From: Streptomyces formicae
Lineage (GTDB): Bacteria > Actinomycetota > Actinomycetes > Streptomycetales > Streptomycetaceae
DNA length: 64,000 nucleotides
NCBI RefSeq assembly: GCF_022647665.1
Contig: NZ_CP071872.1
Coordinates: 4,154,001 to 4,218,000 of the forward strand
Direction of reading: 5' to 3'
A program made the translations under genes and the position numbers. The notes beneath the pieces are model-generated. The model saw nothing but the letters and a program-made list of their open reading frames with translations. It was not told the origin of the DNA and searched no databases. Shown piece by piece: positions 36,378 through 44,603 of this stretch (the first letter of the stretch is position 1; each line of letters opens with the position of its first letter).

Positions 36378-36406
36378 GGGTTGAGGCCGGTTGCAGGCCT
36401 CAACCC
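36378..36406. terminator. Hairpin downstream of the cargo operon
   Basis: A perfect 11-bp inverted repeat (gggttgaggcc / ggcctcaaccc) with a 7-nt loop lies 134 bp after the stop at 36244. There is no U tract, as is usual in Streptomyces. It would end transcripts of the large hydrolase/partner pair. Confidence 0.6.
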
Positions 36407-36644
36407 CGCTGCCGCTGTTCGCGGCCCCCTTGGTCTCACCACCATGCCATGGCCACTGGCGGATCTCCGTTGGTACAGCCACGCTGCTGACGGTCAGACG
36501 ATGAGTGCTCCTCCGCCCAGCAGAGCTTTGGAGGACGGGACGGGCGGCTGACGCCGAGGGGCCCGTCTCGGCCGAACTGGCCGCCCTGTTCGGGGCCATG
36601 GCCGAAGCCGAAGCCGGCCGGACCGGACCGGACCCGAGTCCCCC

Positions 36645-36895
36645 ATGGCCGCGAAAGACCGGGAACTGCTCGCCCTGCTGGACACCGTCACACCCGCCGA
36701 CGAGCGTGACCGGCTGCTCGGCGCGATGCGGCGGATGACCGAGGCGCCAGGTGTCGCCGACCAGGCGCACGAGGTGTACGCGCTGCTCGACGCGCTCGCC
36801 GGCGAAGACACCGGCACCGACGACCGCGCGTGGACAAGGCCGCGCAGGCGCTCGCCGCCTGCATCCCCGACGAAGAACACCTTCTTCCGGGTGGG
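36645..36895 (+). pseudogene. Fragment of an unrecognised small protein gene
   Basis: A plausible helical sequence ('DRELLALLDTVTPADERDRLLGAM', 'GVADQAHEVYALLDALAGED') is followed near 36830 by a frame change into 'VDKAAQALAACIPDEEHLLPGG'. Codon choice is typical of Streptomyces coding DNA, but there is no good start or ribosome-binding site. I regard it as a gene remnant of unknown family. The stretch 36407-36644 holds nothing I can support. Confidence 0.35.
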
Positions 36896-36988
36896 GTGAG
36901 GCGGGAGTCTCGATCCCTCTCATCGGTGTTCGGGCCTCCGGGGGTGCCACCTCGGGCCGACCCGCGGCTGGGCCTGCGGGGGTGCCGG

Positions 36989-37345
36989 TTAAGTCGGCAC
37001 GGAGCGCGGTGCCGGTGTTGCCACTGGTCCGCTTCTCCGTGCCGCTCGCCGAACCCGGCATACCCGTCTCCGAGCACCGGGCTCTCCACGGACTCTGCCG
37101 TTCAGGCATGGTTGAGGCGGGTCCAGGGGGTGGGGATCGTGTTGCCTCTGGTAGCGGTAGCGGGTGACCGTCACCGCCTGGAGGTCGAACAGTTCGATCC
37201 CGTCTGCCGAGAGCTTTTGCCACCGTCCATTGCGTCGGTGAAGCGTCGGCGGACGTCCTCCCCCTTCCAGCGGTGCAGCGCCATCCACCAGCTGATCACC
37301 CGATGCCACGTGAAGCTGGCCAGGGAGCACAGGGCGGCCGCGAGG
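36989..37345 (-). mobile_element. 5'-truncated group II intron: maturase tail, domain V and domain VI
   Basis: The minus strand from ~37345 encodes the end of a group II intron reverse transcriptase/maturase across three frames: '[17 protein letters not shown]', 'EDVRRRFTD', '[17 protein letters not shown]', 'VTVTRYRY', then 'RGNTIPTPWTRLNHA' and a stop at 37102-37104. Downstream at 37084-37051 is a 34-nt domain V with the catalytic AGC near its 5' end, a GAGA tetraloop and pairing of the outer CCCGG/CCGGG arms. Domain VI follows with a 9-bp stem (37043-37035 with 37004-36996), and the 3' end lies near 36989. Everything 5' of the maturase tail is missing. The ORF is dead but the RNA 3' domains look intact. 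Confidence 0.82.
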
Positions 37346-37353
37346 TCGGGCGC

Positions 37354-37867
37354 ACGTTCGTCTCCGTCACCCACGACCAGGACGAGGCGCTGATGTTGTC
37401 CGACCGGCTCGCCGTGCCGCGGGAGGGGAAGGTCGCGCAGACCGGCACCGGAGGATGTCTACGAACGGCCCGCCGACGCCTTCGTGGCCGGCTTCATCGT
37501 CATCTCCAACGTCATGGCGGGCCGCTACGCCGGCGGCAGGCTCATCCTGCCCGGCGGCCTGTCCCTCCCCGTGCCCGGGCGGCCGGGCACGGGCGAAGGG
37601 GCGCGTGTGAGCGCGTCCGTGCGCCCGGGAAAGATCCGACTCGGCGACTTCGAGCCGGGCATGGAGGGCGTACGCGGCACCGTGCGGGAGACCATCTACG
37701 GTGGGGCGACCATCACCTACCTGGTCGAACCGGCGCCGGGAGTGGAGCTGTCGGTGCTGGAGCAGAACGCCGACCGGTCCGGCCGCAGGGAGCGCTGGAG
37801 CGGCGGTGAGGCCATCGAGCCGGGCCGGCGGCCCGAGCACTGCCTGCTTCTGGACGGCACCGTCTGA
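37354..37867 (+). pseudogene. Polyamine-type ABC transporter ATPase fragment (PotA-like)
   Basis: It begins in the middle of an ABC ATPase with the H-loop ('[21 protein letters not shown]'). After one frame change near 37445 it continues '[16 protein letters not shown]' and the TOBE-type C-terminus ('[16 protein letters not shown]', '[16 protein letters not shown]', 'EHCLLLDGTV'). The spacing and sequence match spermidine/putrescine importer ATPases, where the helical linker is normally followed by 'FIG.SN'. Walker A, signature and Walker B are absent because the gene is cut off at the group II intron junction (~37345). Confidence 0.75.
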
Positions 37868-38216
37868 AGCACACTGTCCTCGTCCTCGCCCTCGTGCTGG
37901 TCTTGGTTTTGGTCTCCGGCGCCTGCCTCGCGGGTCTGTCACCTGTCCTGCGCCCGGGACCTTGGAGGACTGCGGCTGGGAGGTGACCGGGGCCCGGGGC
38001 GCGGCAGGGGTGGCGTCAACCGCACAGGCAACGGCACCCCCTTCACACCGAGTCGGCCGCCTCCCCTCCCGGCCGCTGTGCGGGACCGCGGCCGCAGCGG
38101 CCTGTCAGAAAGAGGACAAGGTTGTCGTCGGCACCTGGACGTGGCGGAACGCGCCGCCGGCGCTGATCCCGCACGGGCACGTGGCGCCCGGGCGGGAGGT
38201 GCTGAGCCGCGGCTGA
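37868..38216 (+). pseudogene. Possible remnant of the matching ABC binding-protein gene
   Basis: After the PotA-like stop there are two signal-like stretches on +: 'KHTVLVLALVLVLVLVSGACLAG' just after 37867 and a lipobox-like 'LCGTAAAAACQKEDKVVVG' near 38075-38130 leading to a stop at 38214-38216. This order (ATPase, then lipoprotein) fits a polyamine transporter operon, but no full binding-protein domain survives. Identification is tentative. Confidence 0.3.
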
Positions 38217-38294
38217 GCCGGCTTCCGCCAACAATGAGTGCTTGCTTGCACGTGAAAGGAGCCTGTGCTGTCGCGCAGGGAGCGGTGGCGCCAT

Positions 38295-38338
38295 CGGGTC
38301 CCGGCCGTCCGGAAGGGGATGCGGACGGCCGGGACCCG
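38295..38338. terminator. Strong terminator hairpin for the methyltransferase gene
   Basis: A perfect 17-bp inverted repeat (arms 38295-38311 and 38322-38338, core 'gggtcccggccgtccg') with a 10-nt loop lies 7 bp beyond the stop of the minus-strand gene ending at 38346. Confidence 0.85.
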
Positions 38339-38345
38339 TGGCGTG

Positions 38346-39545
38346 TCAGCGGCGGGCGGGGACGATGTTGTCCGGGGAGTCGAGCCAGGCGATGTGGCGG
38401 CCATCGGCGGTGACCGTCATGCCGAACTGTTCGGGCCCGGGGCTGCCGGCACCCTCCCACCACGCGTAGGCGGCTTCCAGCTCGTCCACCAGCCGCCGCG
38501 GCCCGTGCTGGCGCACAGTGAAGCGGTCAGCGGCCCGCTCCGCCACGTCGATGGCCGCCCAGGAGGCGGCGTCGGTCGTCGCGATCCACAGCTGGAACGC
38601 GACCCCGTCCATGGTGGAGTTCGAGTGCCAGGCCCACCAGGCGTCCTTCAGCAGGAGACCCATCGCGAACTTCGCGGCACGGTCTTCGCCCGTGACGGCC
38701 CACGGGGACAGCTTGGTCTCGGAGAGGTGCGCCAGCTGCTCGGGGCGCACCACGTCCCGGTGGATGCTCAGGTCCGTGGGCTGCTGACTGCTCATGAGCG
38801 TGCAGGTGCCATGGGGTGAGAAGGGTCCGGAGGCGCTGCCGTCGCTGTGCGCGGTCAGCCGCAGCAGGCCGAAGTCGTACCAGGGTGAGGACCACGGGGT
38901 GAGGATCACTCCCCCGGGCCTGGTCTGCTCCAGCCACGCGCGCGGCACCGCGCGGACGGAGCACGTGGCCAGGACACGGTCGTAGGGCGCCCCGGGCACG
39001 TGCCCGGCCGCCCCGTCCCCCTCGACGAGTACGGGCTCCAGTCGTGCCGCCTGGAGCTTGATGCCGGCCTGGACGTGCAGCACCGGATCCACTTCCACCG
39101 TGGTGACGTGCCCGCCGCCCAAGCGGTGGGCAAGAAGGCCGGCGATCCATCCGGTCCCGGTCCCGATGTGCAGGACGTCGTGACCGTCCTGGACATCCAG
39201 CATGTCGAGCATCCCGAAGACGAGGGAGGGTTCGGGGGCGGAACAGGAAGGCCGCAGGTCACCGCCGGCCCCGCCGTAACTGTCGTGGCTGTCGTGGCTG
39301 TCGTGGAGCTGGGTGACGAGGGGGATGTCCGTGTAGGCGTGGCGCAGCCAGGTCTCCGGGTCGCTGGTGCGTGCGCACTCGACCAGGGCGTTCCCGGTCC
39401 ACAGTCGGGTGGGGAGGAACCGGTGCCTGGGCACGGTCCGGTAGGCGCGCTCCCATTCGGGTGCGAGGGGGGTGCCCAGGGTGCCGTTGATGGTGGCGAG
39501 CAGGCCCTGCATGGCGATCTGTTCCGTCCTATCAAGGTTGGTCAT
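38346..39545 (-). CDS. SAM-dependent methyltransferase, protein-L-isoaspartate O-methyltransferase-like
   Basis: A 399-residue protein. N-terminal 'APEWERAYRTVPRHRFLPTRLW' and 'TSDPETWLRHAYTDIPLVTQL' are typical of the PCMT-like family. The SAM-binding motif I 'VLHIGTGTGWIAGLLAHRLG' and the acidic end of strand 2 'VTTVEVDP' follow, then 'PYDRVLATCSVRAVPRAWLEQTRPGGVILTPW'. Actinobacterial proteins of this type are ~380-400 residues, with a ~170-residue C-terminal half of unknown role; some occur beside RiPP precursors. I see no precursor gene nearby. A His-Asp-Ser repeat ('HDSHDSHDSYGG') in the substrate loop is unusual. It starts at ATG 39545 with weak 'gaaagg' upstream. A strong terminator follows. 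Confidence 0.85.
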   Translation of the reverse strand: MTNLDRTEQIAMQGLLATINGTLGTPLAPEWERAYRTVPRHRFLPTRLWTGNALVECARTSDPETWLRHAYTDIPLVTQLHDSHDSHDSYGGAGGDLRPSCSAPEPSLVFGMLDMLDVQDGHDVLHIGTGTGWIAGLLAHRLGGGHVTTVEVDPVLHVQAGIKLQAARLEPVLVEGDGAAGHVPGAPYDRVLATCSVRAVPRAWLEQTRPGGVILTPWSSPWYDFGLLRLTAHSDGSASGPFSPHGTCTLMSSQQPTDLSIHRDVVRPEQLAHLSETKLSPWAVTGEDRAAKFAMGLLLKDAWWAWHSNSTMDGVAFQLWIATTDAASWAAIDVAERAADRFTVRQHGPRRLVDELEAAYAWWEGAGSPGPEQFGMTVTADGRHIAWLDSPDNIVPARR

Positions 39546-39894
39546 CGCTGCCTTTCTCTATTTCTTTCTGCGCGGTGCCGGTGAGGGGCCGCCCATTGCG
39601 CTGTCCGCTGGGTTCTCTGGTTACAGCCGTCAACGTTGCGGTGATACTTGGGTACTTGGGTCCGTCACGGGCCCTTTGCGTTTGGGCGTGGGCACATGGG
39701 AACGGGTGTGGGCGGGCACACCGGCGGTGAACGGAGCCGGTTACCGGTCACCGCCGCAAGCTGCTGCTTCGGCAGTGTTGACGGCTCGTCACCTGCGGGT
39801 GATCTGAGCACAGCCGTGATTGCGTCGCAAGGCTGCCGGTGCGCCGGCTGCGGTGCCGGTAATCAAAGCGGACCAGGAATAACAGGAATGAAGG
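39546..39894. other. Non-coding stretch upstream of the methyltransferase
   Basis: I see no supportable gene here. It presumably holds the promoter of the minus-strand methyltransferase gene and leads into the direct repeat at 39895. Confidence 0.6.
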
Positions 39895-40190
39895 CGCCTG
39901 GGAATGCGCGGCCCTTCCGCGGGCCGGCGGCGGTTTAACTCACCTGAGTGTCCCTGAGGTTATCGCTCGGCTGTGGGCCGATCGGGGCTCGGTGCGTGTC
40001 GCACAGAACCTGGCTCGGGCGGTGAGGCGCCGGGATTGCGGCGGTCCCGTTCCGCGAGCAGTACGTGGTCCTCCCGGTACAGATGACGTCTGCCGTAGCG
40101 GGCTACGGGCCGCAGGTAACCCCTGCGAACCCACTGGCGGACGCGTGCGGAGGCTCACTCGGCAACGTCCTTGAGGCGCGGACGCAGTCG
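39895..40190. repeat. Imperfect ~0.29-kb direct repeat, left copy (partner 51038-51335)
   Basis: From 'gcgcctgggaatgcgcg' to the end of the HTH-coding region this segment matches 51038-51335 with many substitutions and small indels, including 'ggttatcgctcggctgtgggccgatcgggg'-like stretches. The right copy contains the 3' part of an intact HTH gene (51108-51407). The left copy has the degenerated equivalent on the minus strand ('YGRRHLYREDHVLLAERDRRNP'), without its start and recognition helix. The two copies bracket an ~11-kb block. The remaining 40191-40326 shows nothing supportable. Confidence 0.8.
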
Positions 40191-40326
40191 GTGACCGCCT
40201 GGGACGGGCTCCAAGCCTTCGCCATCACACCCGGGGCAGCCACTCCCCTGTGCGGGGCGCCGCCCCGCAGTCTCGAGGAACGCCTCGCCTACCACTCACG
40301 GTTCGTCACCGTGCGGAGGCGACCGG

Positions 40327-40986
40327 TCAGTCGTCCAGCCAGGCGTCGCCCAGTTGGTGCGCGCACAGCTGCAGGCAGAGCGCCAGGGCTCGCTCGTGGC
40401 CGAGGTCTTCGTCCTCGAGGCTCAGTGAGACGGCCAGGCCGCCGGACATCGCCGACAGCATGTAGGCGAAGTCGTCGGCGTCGACTGCGCGGAAGCGGCC
40501 CGCGCTCTGTCCTTCGCGGACCATGTCGGCGATGGCGTCACGCCAGCGGCGGTCGAGTTGGGTTCGCTCGGGACGCAGCGCCGGGTGCCGGACAGCCTGT
40601 TGTTCCATGTCGAGCCAGAGCAGCCAGGACCCGTGCACTGGTGCTCCGTCCTCGGGCTGGAGGGACAGTCTCATCAGCTCCGCCAGGCGGCGTCCGGGAT
40701 GCTCGAGGGCGTTGAGTGTGCTGCTGGCATCCTCGTAGAACATGTCCGAGGCGAACCGTAGCGCTCTGGTGAGCAGCTTGTAGCGGGACTTGAAGTAGTA
40801 CATGACCAGGCCGGGGCTCACTTCGGCCCTCTTGGCGACGTCGGCTACTCGTGTGTCGGGGAAGCCTCGCTCGATCAGTACGGCGGCGGCGGCGGCCAGG
40901 ATGCGCCGTTGCGGGGTGTTGGCCGCGTAGAGGACGGCTTGTGCTTCCGCTGCTGCGTTCATCGGCATCGGCATCGGCATCGGCAT
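40327..40986 (-). CDS. TetR-family transcriptional regulator (BetI-like)
   Basis: A 219-residue protein. The N-terminal TetR HTH is clear: 'RILAAAAAVLIERGFPDTRVADVAKRAEVSPGLVMYYFKSRYKLLTRAL' spans residues ~26-74. The C-terminal ligand domain has 'LWLDMEQQAVRHPALRPERTQLDRRWRDAI' and 'AMSGGLAVSLSLED', like BetI-type regulators of quaternary-amine metabolism. It begins with a repeated Met-Pro run ('MPMPMPMPMN') made by five ATGs spaced six bases apart; ATG 40986 is taken because 'aggag' lies 13 nt upstream, though any of the five could be used. It is followed upstream by the Rieske gene on the same strand, its likely target. Confidence 0.88.
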   Translation of the reverse strand: MPMPMPMPMNAAAEAQAVLYAANTPQRRILAAAAAVLIERGFPDTRVADVAKRAEVSPGLVMYYFKSRYKLLTRALRFASDMFYEDASSTLNALEHPGRRLAELMRLSLQPEDGAPVHGSWLLWLDMEQQAVRHPALRPERTQLDRRWRDAIADMVREGQSAGRFRAVDADDFAYMLSAMSGGLAVSLSLEDEDLGHERALALCLQLCAHQLGDAWLDD

Positions 40987-41264
40987 ATTGTGGCAGGGTC
41001 TCCTGCGACGGGGCAGTGATGCGGGGCGAGCGGGTGTGCGGCGTCCTTGGGCCGCGGTCAGTGGGCCGGAATCGCGGCTGCTGTGCGCAGCTGTTGTTCG
41101 ACAGCGGTGCGGACACGTGGGAACCCGCGGGGCACAGCTGCCCCGGTGACGCGCTTCCTCCCAAGTCGAACATCCCGCGTTGCGTGCTGGATCCTGCTGT
41201 ACTGCCGTGGATCGCGAGCCTTCGGGAGCGGGGCGGTGGCCCCGCATCGCGTGGTTCGTCGGTG

Positions 41265-42359
41265 TCAGGTTTCCTGTAGTCGGTTCAGGACGTGGCGCTG
41301 GAAGGCTTCGATGGTGTGTTCCGAGTTGCGGAGAAGCCGGCCGCGCTCCACTGCGCCGGATGCGGCTCCGCGGTGTACGGACTCCACCAGGTCGGTGTCT
41401 TGTGCGCCGACCTGGTTGTCGAATGCGAGCATGGCCGTGATCCAGTCCTGGTCGACATCGTTGCCGAAGAAGTAGTCCAGGTAGCCGGTGGTGCGGTCCG
41501 GGGCCGTCGGGTGGAGTGGGCCGAGGGAGAGGTTCGGCTGGCCGGGGTGGACGTTGGCCTTCAGGCTCGGCCACAGGAGGTGGTACTGGCCGGCGGGGAC
41601 GGGGCCGTTGACCGGATACTGCGTCTTTCGGGGGGTGGCGCGTACGGTGCCGTGGTGGGTGGCGAAGGTGGGCCGGACTTCGAGTGTGTATGCGTCGGGG
41701 CTGACGTCGACGACATCGCTGAAGCCTGGGTGTGCCACGGGGCAGTGGTAGCACTCCAGGTAGTTTTCGACGGCTACCTTCCAGTTGGCCTCGATGGTGT
41801 AGTGGACCCGGGAGTGGAAGCGCATCCGGGTGAGGTCGATGCCGCCGTCGGCGAGCAGTGCGGGCAGGTCGCCCAGGGTGTCGGCGAGCGGGGCCGGCTG
41901 GGGGTCCAGGTGGACGAAGACGAACGGGCCCCAGGTGTCCGCCGATGCCCGGTGCAGGCCGAGTGCGGTGGTGTCGAGGGACGGCTCGCGGTCTCCGCGC
42001 GGCACTTTGCGCAGGGATCCGTCCAGGCCGTAGGTCCAGGCGTGGTAGAAGCACCGCAGCGTCTTGCGGCTGCCGCAGTCCTCGTGGACGACCTGGGCGC
42101 CGCGGTGCCGGCAGACGTTGACCAGGGCGTTGAGGGTGCCGGTGCGGTCGCGGGTCACCACGACCGGGACGCCGGCGGCTTCGCAGGTGAAGAACTGGCC
42201 GGGCTCGGCGACCTGGGCGGTGCGGCCGACGTAGTGCCAGCTGCGGCGGAACAGCCGCTCTTGTTCGAGGGCGGCGATGGCCGGGTCGGAGTACCAGGAC
42301 CAGGGAAGGGTCTCGCCCCGGTCCAGGGCGGCGGTGCAGGCTGCGGCGTCGATGGTCAT
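41265..42359 (-). CDS. Rieske [2Fe-2S] aromatic-ring/quaternary-amine oxygenase alpha subunit
   Basis: A 364-residue protein starting at ATG 42359 with a strong 'gaggaggga' site; the frame is open further upstream but without a start. The Rieske cluster ligands are 'CRHRGAQVVHEDCG' and 'CFYHAWTYGLDG' (C-x-H ... C-x2-H, residues ~77-110). The catalytic domain has the mononuclear iron motif 'NYLECYHCPVAHPGF' (two His; Asp expected near 'GNDVDQDW'). Length and layout fit the GbcA/CntA-like group acting on betaines or carnitine more than large ring-hydroxylating enzymes. It needs a reductase partner, which is not in the window. A BetI-like TetR gene lies next to it, supporting a quaternary-amine substrate (inference). 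Confidence 0.9.
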   Translation of the reverse strand: MTIDAAACTAALDRGETLPWSWYSDPAIAALEQERLFRRSWHYVGRTAQVAEPGQFFTCEAAGVPVVVTRDRTGTLNALVNVCRHRGAQVVHEDCGSRKTLRCFYHAWTYGLDGSLRKVPRGDREPSLDTTALGLHRASADTWGPFVFVHLDPQPAPLADTLGDLPALLADGGIDLTRMRFHSRVHYTIEANWKVAVENYLECYHCPVAHPGFSDVVDVSPDAYTLEVRPTFATHHGTVRATPRKTQYPVNGPVPAGQYHLLWPSLKANVHPGQPNLSLGPLHPTAPDRTTGYLDYFFGNDVDQDWITAMLAFDNQVGAQDTDLVESVHRGAASGAVERGRLLRNSEHTIEAFQRHVLNRLQET

Positions 42360-42783
42360 CGGTCCCTCCTCGGCTGGGGCGGGCGTCGGTCGGGCCTTCG
42401 CTGGGCGGGGGCGCCCGGGGAAGGCCGGGGTCGGTCCGGCCGGGCAGGGCCTGGGCAGGGGCCGTGGGGTCGGTTCGTGCGCGGCTGTCGTATCCGGGGT
42501 GGGCAGGCGCGGTGTGACGGCGGCGCGGTTGGGGCGGGCCGGTGAGTCCCCGTGTCGCGGTGATCTGAGCAGGCGTGGTCTGGGCGGGGTGCGGCGGGGT
42601 CCGGTGTCGGACAGTGTGCTGTGGGAGCGGTCGTTGGTTTCGCTCTGGATTTTTTCGGCGGGGTGGGGCGAAGGTGTATGCCTCGGTGGCGGCCCCTTTC
42701 CTCGCATTCTTCCTATCGACTTTTCGGAATTCGGAAGGTATTTCGTCGTGTGGAATCAGGCTAGGGTCGCCTGTTCGGAGGGT
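42360..42783. other. Intergenic region upstream of the Rieske gene
   Basis: 424 bp between two minus-strand genes with no supportable gene. It must contain the Rieske promoter. A/T-richer sequence near 42640-42760 ('tttttcgg', 'ttcggaattcggaagg') is the likely promoter area. Confidence 0.5.
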
Positions 42784-43578
42784 TCAAGGGGCCCCGGATG
42801 CCGGTGGCGGGAAACGGGCTCCTGCCCAGGCGGTGTCCGGCAGCGTACGCGTAGCGGGGTCCTGGGGGGCGGCGATCACCCGCCGGGTCGGGCCGTGCTG
42901 CGTGACGCGGCCTGCGGTGAGGACGACGGCCTCGTCGGAGATCCTGCGCACCACATGAAGGTCGTGGGTGATGAAGAGGTAGCTGATACCGAGTGACTCC
43001 TGCAGGTCCATGAGCAGGTTGAGGATCTGGGCCTGGACGCAGACGTCCAGTGCCGAGGTCGGTTCGTCGCAGATGACCAGTCGTGGCCGGGCGGCCAGGG
43101 CGCGGGCCAGGCACAGCCGCTGCCGCTGGCCGCCGGAGAACTCCCCCGGGTACGCGTGGGCGGGGGCGCTGCCCATGCCGACCGCGTTCAGCAGCTCGCG
43201 CACCCGCTCGCGGCCGCCGTCGCGCCACAGGCCGTGCGCGTGGAGCGGCTCGGCGACGGTCTGCTCGACGGTGAAGCGCGGGTCCAGTGAGGCGTACGGG
43301 TCCTGGAAGACGAAGCCGATGTCGCGGCGCGCCTCGCGCAGTGCCCGGCCGCGGCGGGGAAGCGGTTTTCCCCGGAGGAGGACCCGGCCGGTGTCGGGCC
43401 GGTCGAGTCCGGCGACGATGCGGGCCAGTGTGCTCTTGCCGCTGCCCGACTCACCCACGACCGCGACCGTGGTGCCGGGTGCGACGGTGAAGCTCACCTC
43501 GCGCAGGGTGCGGCGGCCGCGGTGGTGTTTGCCGACCCCCTGCACCTCGAGGACCGGTGCGGTGTGCCGGCCGGTCAT
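42784..43578 (-). CDS. Oligopeptide/dipeptide ABC importer ATPase (DppF-like)
   Basis: A 264-residue ABC ATPase with Walker A 'GESGSGKS', Q-loop 'FVFQDPYASLDP', signature 'FSGGQRQRLCLARALA', Walker B 'LVICDEPTSALD' and H-loop 'YLFITHDL'. The 'PYASLDPR' box after the Q-loop is characteristic of DppF/OppF. The start is ATG 43578, which overlaps the stop of the preceding ATPase (ATGA). It forms the nucleotide-binding pair with the 43578-44603 product for the two permeases upstream and is the last gene of the transporter operon. Confidence 0.93.
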   Translation of the reverse strand: MTGRHTAPVLEVQGVGKHHRGRRTLREVSFTVAPGTTVAVVGESGSGKSTLARIVAGLDRPDTGRVLLRGKPLPRRGRALREARRDIGFVFQDPYASLDPRFTVEQTVAEPLHAHGLWRDGGRERVRELLNAVGMGSAPAHAYPGEFSGGQRQRLCLARALAARPRLVICDEPTSALDVCVQAQILNLLMDLQESLGISYLFITHDLHVVRRISDEAVVLTAGRVTQHGPTRRVIAAPQDPATRTLPDTAWAGARFPPPASGAP

Positions 43579-44603
43579 CAGCGGGCCTCCCAGCAGGCGA
43601 TGAGATGGCCGGGGGTGATGGCGCGGACCGGTGGTGTCTGTGTGCGGCACCGGTGTGCGGCGTGTGCGCACCGCGGCTCGAAGGGGCATCCCGGGCCCGT
43701 CTCCCGGTCCGCCTGGGGGGCGGGGATGGTGGTGTAGCGGGTTCTGGGAGCGCCTGTGCGGGCGTCGCGGTAGGTGGCGAGCAGGCTCCTGCTGTAGGGG
43801 TGGCGGGCCGCGCCGAACAGTTCGGTGGCTGTGCAGTGCTCTGCGAGGCGGCCCCCGTACAGCACGGCGACCGTGTCCGCGATCTTCGCGGTCACGGACA
43901 GGTCGTGGGTGATCCAGATGACGGTGGTGCCGAACTCGCGGCGCAGCTCGGCGACGAGCGTGAGCACCTCGGTCTGTACCGCCGGGTCGAGGGCGGTCGT
44001 GGGCTCGTCGGCGATGATCAGCCGCGGGCGGTGGGCGAGTGCGATGGCGATCATCACGCGCTGCCGCATCCCGCCGGACAGTTCGTGAGGGTAGCGGCGG
44101 GCGGCCGCTTCGGGGTCGCGGATGCCGGTCCGGCCCAGCAGTTCGACAGCCCGTGCCTGGGCCTGTTTGCGGCTGAGGCCGTCGGTGAGCTGGTAGACCT
44201 CGGCGATCTGGCGGCCCGCCCTCATCACCGGGTTCAGGGCCGCGAGGGCGTCCTGGGGCAGGTAGGCGACCTGCCGTCCGCGGGCGCGGCGGAGCTCGGC
44301 GCCGCGCAGTGCGGCCATGTCGACGTCGCCGACGTGTACCGAGCCGCTGGTGATGTGCGCCTCGGGCGGCAGCAGTCGGGCCGCGGCGTGGGCGAGGGTG
44401 GACTTGCCGGAGCCGGACTCCCCTACCAGGGCCAGGACTTTGCCGGCCGGTACGTCGAGGCTGACTGCGTGCAGTGCGGTGCGCTCGCCGCAGGCGACGG
44501 TGAGGTTGTCCACCCGTACGCGCACGCCGCGGCCGGTCCTGCCGGGCTGGGCTCGCGTTTCAACCGCGGCTGCGGATCGGGATTCGGCGGCTTGGGTAGT
44601 CAT
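43578..44603 (-). CDS. Oligopeptide/dipeptide ABC importer ATPase (DppD-like)
   Basis: A 341-residue ATPase with Walker A 'GESGSGKS', 'YLPQDALAALNPVMRAGRQI' at the Q-loop, signature 'LSGGMRQRVMIAIALA', Walker B 'LIIADEPTTALD' and H-loop 'VIWITHDLSVTAKIADTV'. The C-terminal 'GCPFEPRCAHAAHRC' with spaced cysteines is the oligopeptide-transporter-type [4Fe-4S]/zinc signature found in DppD/OppD. It starts at ATG 44603, overlapping the permease stop at 44600 by 4 bp, so it is coupled to it. Confidence 0.94.
   Translation of the reverse strand: MTTQAAESRSAAAVETRAQPGRTGRGVRVRVDNLTVACGERTALHAVSLDVPAGKVLALVGESGSGKSTLAHAAARLLPPEAHITSGSVHVGDVDMAALRGAELRRARGRQVAYLPQDALAALNPVMRAGRQIAEVYQLTDGLSRKQAQARAVELLGRTGIRDPEAAARRYPHELSGGMRQRVMIAIALAHRPRLIIADEPTTALDPAVQTEVLTLVAELRREFGTTVIWITHDLSVTAKIADTVAVLYGGRLAEHCTATELFGAARHPYSRSLLATYRDARTGAPRTRYTTIPAPQADRETGPGCPFEPRCAHAAHRCRTQTPPVRAITPGHLIACWEAR

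Noticed and set aside
37171-37374. Independent small gene on the minus strand
   Set aside because: The residues are part of the group II intron maturase C-terminus, read in a broken frame.
41292-42545. Plus-strand open frame of 417 codons opposite the Rieske gene
   Set aside because: Gly/Val-rich antisense shadow; the minus strand carries both Rieske and iron-site motifs and a strong ribosome-binding site.
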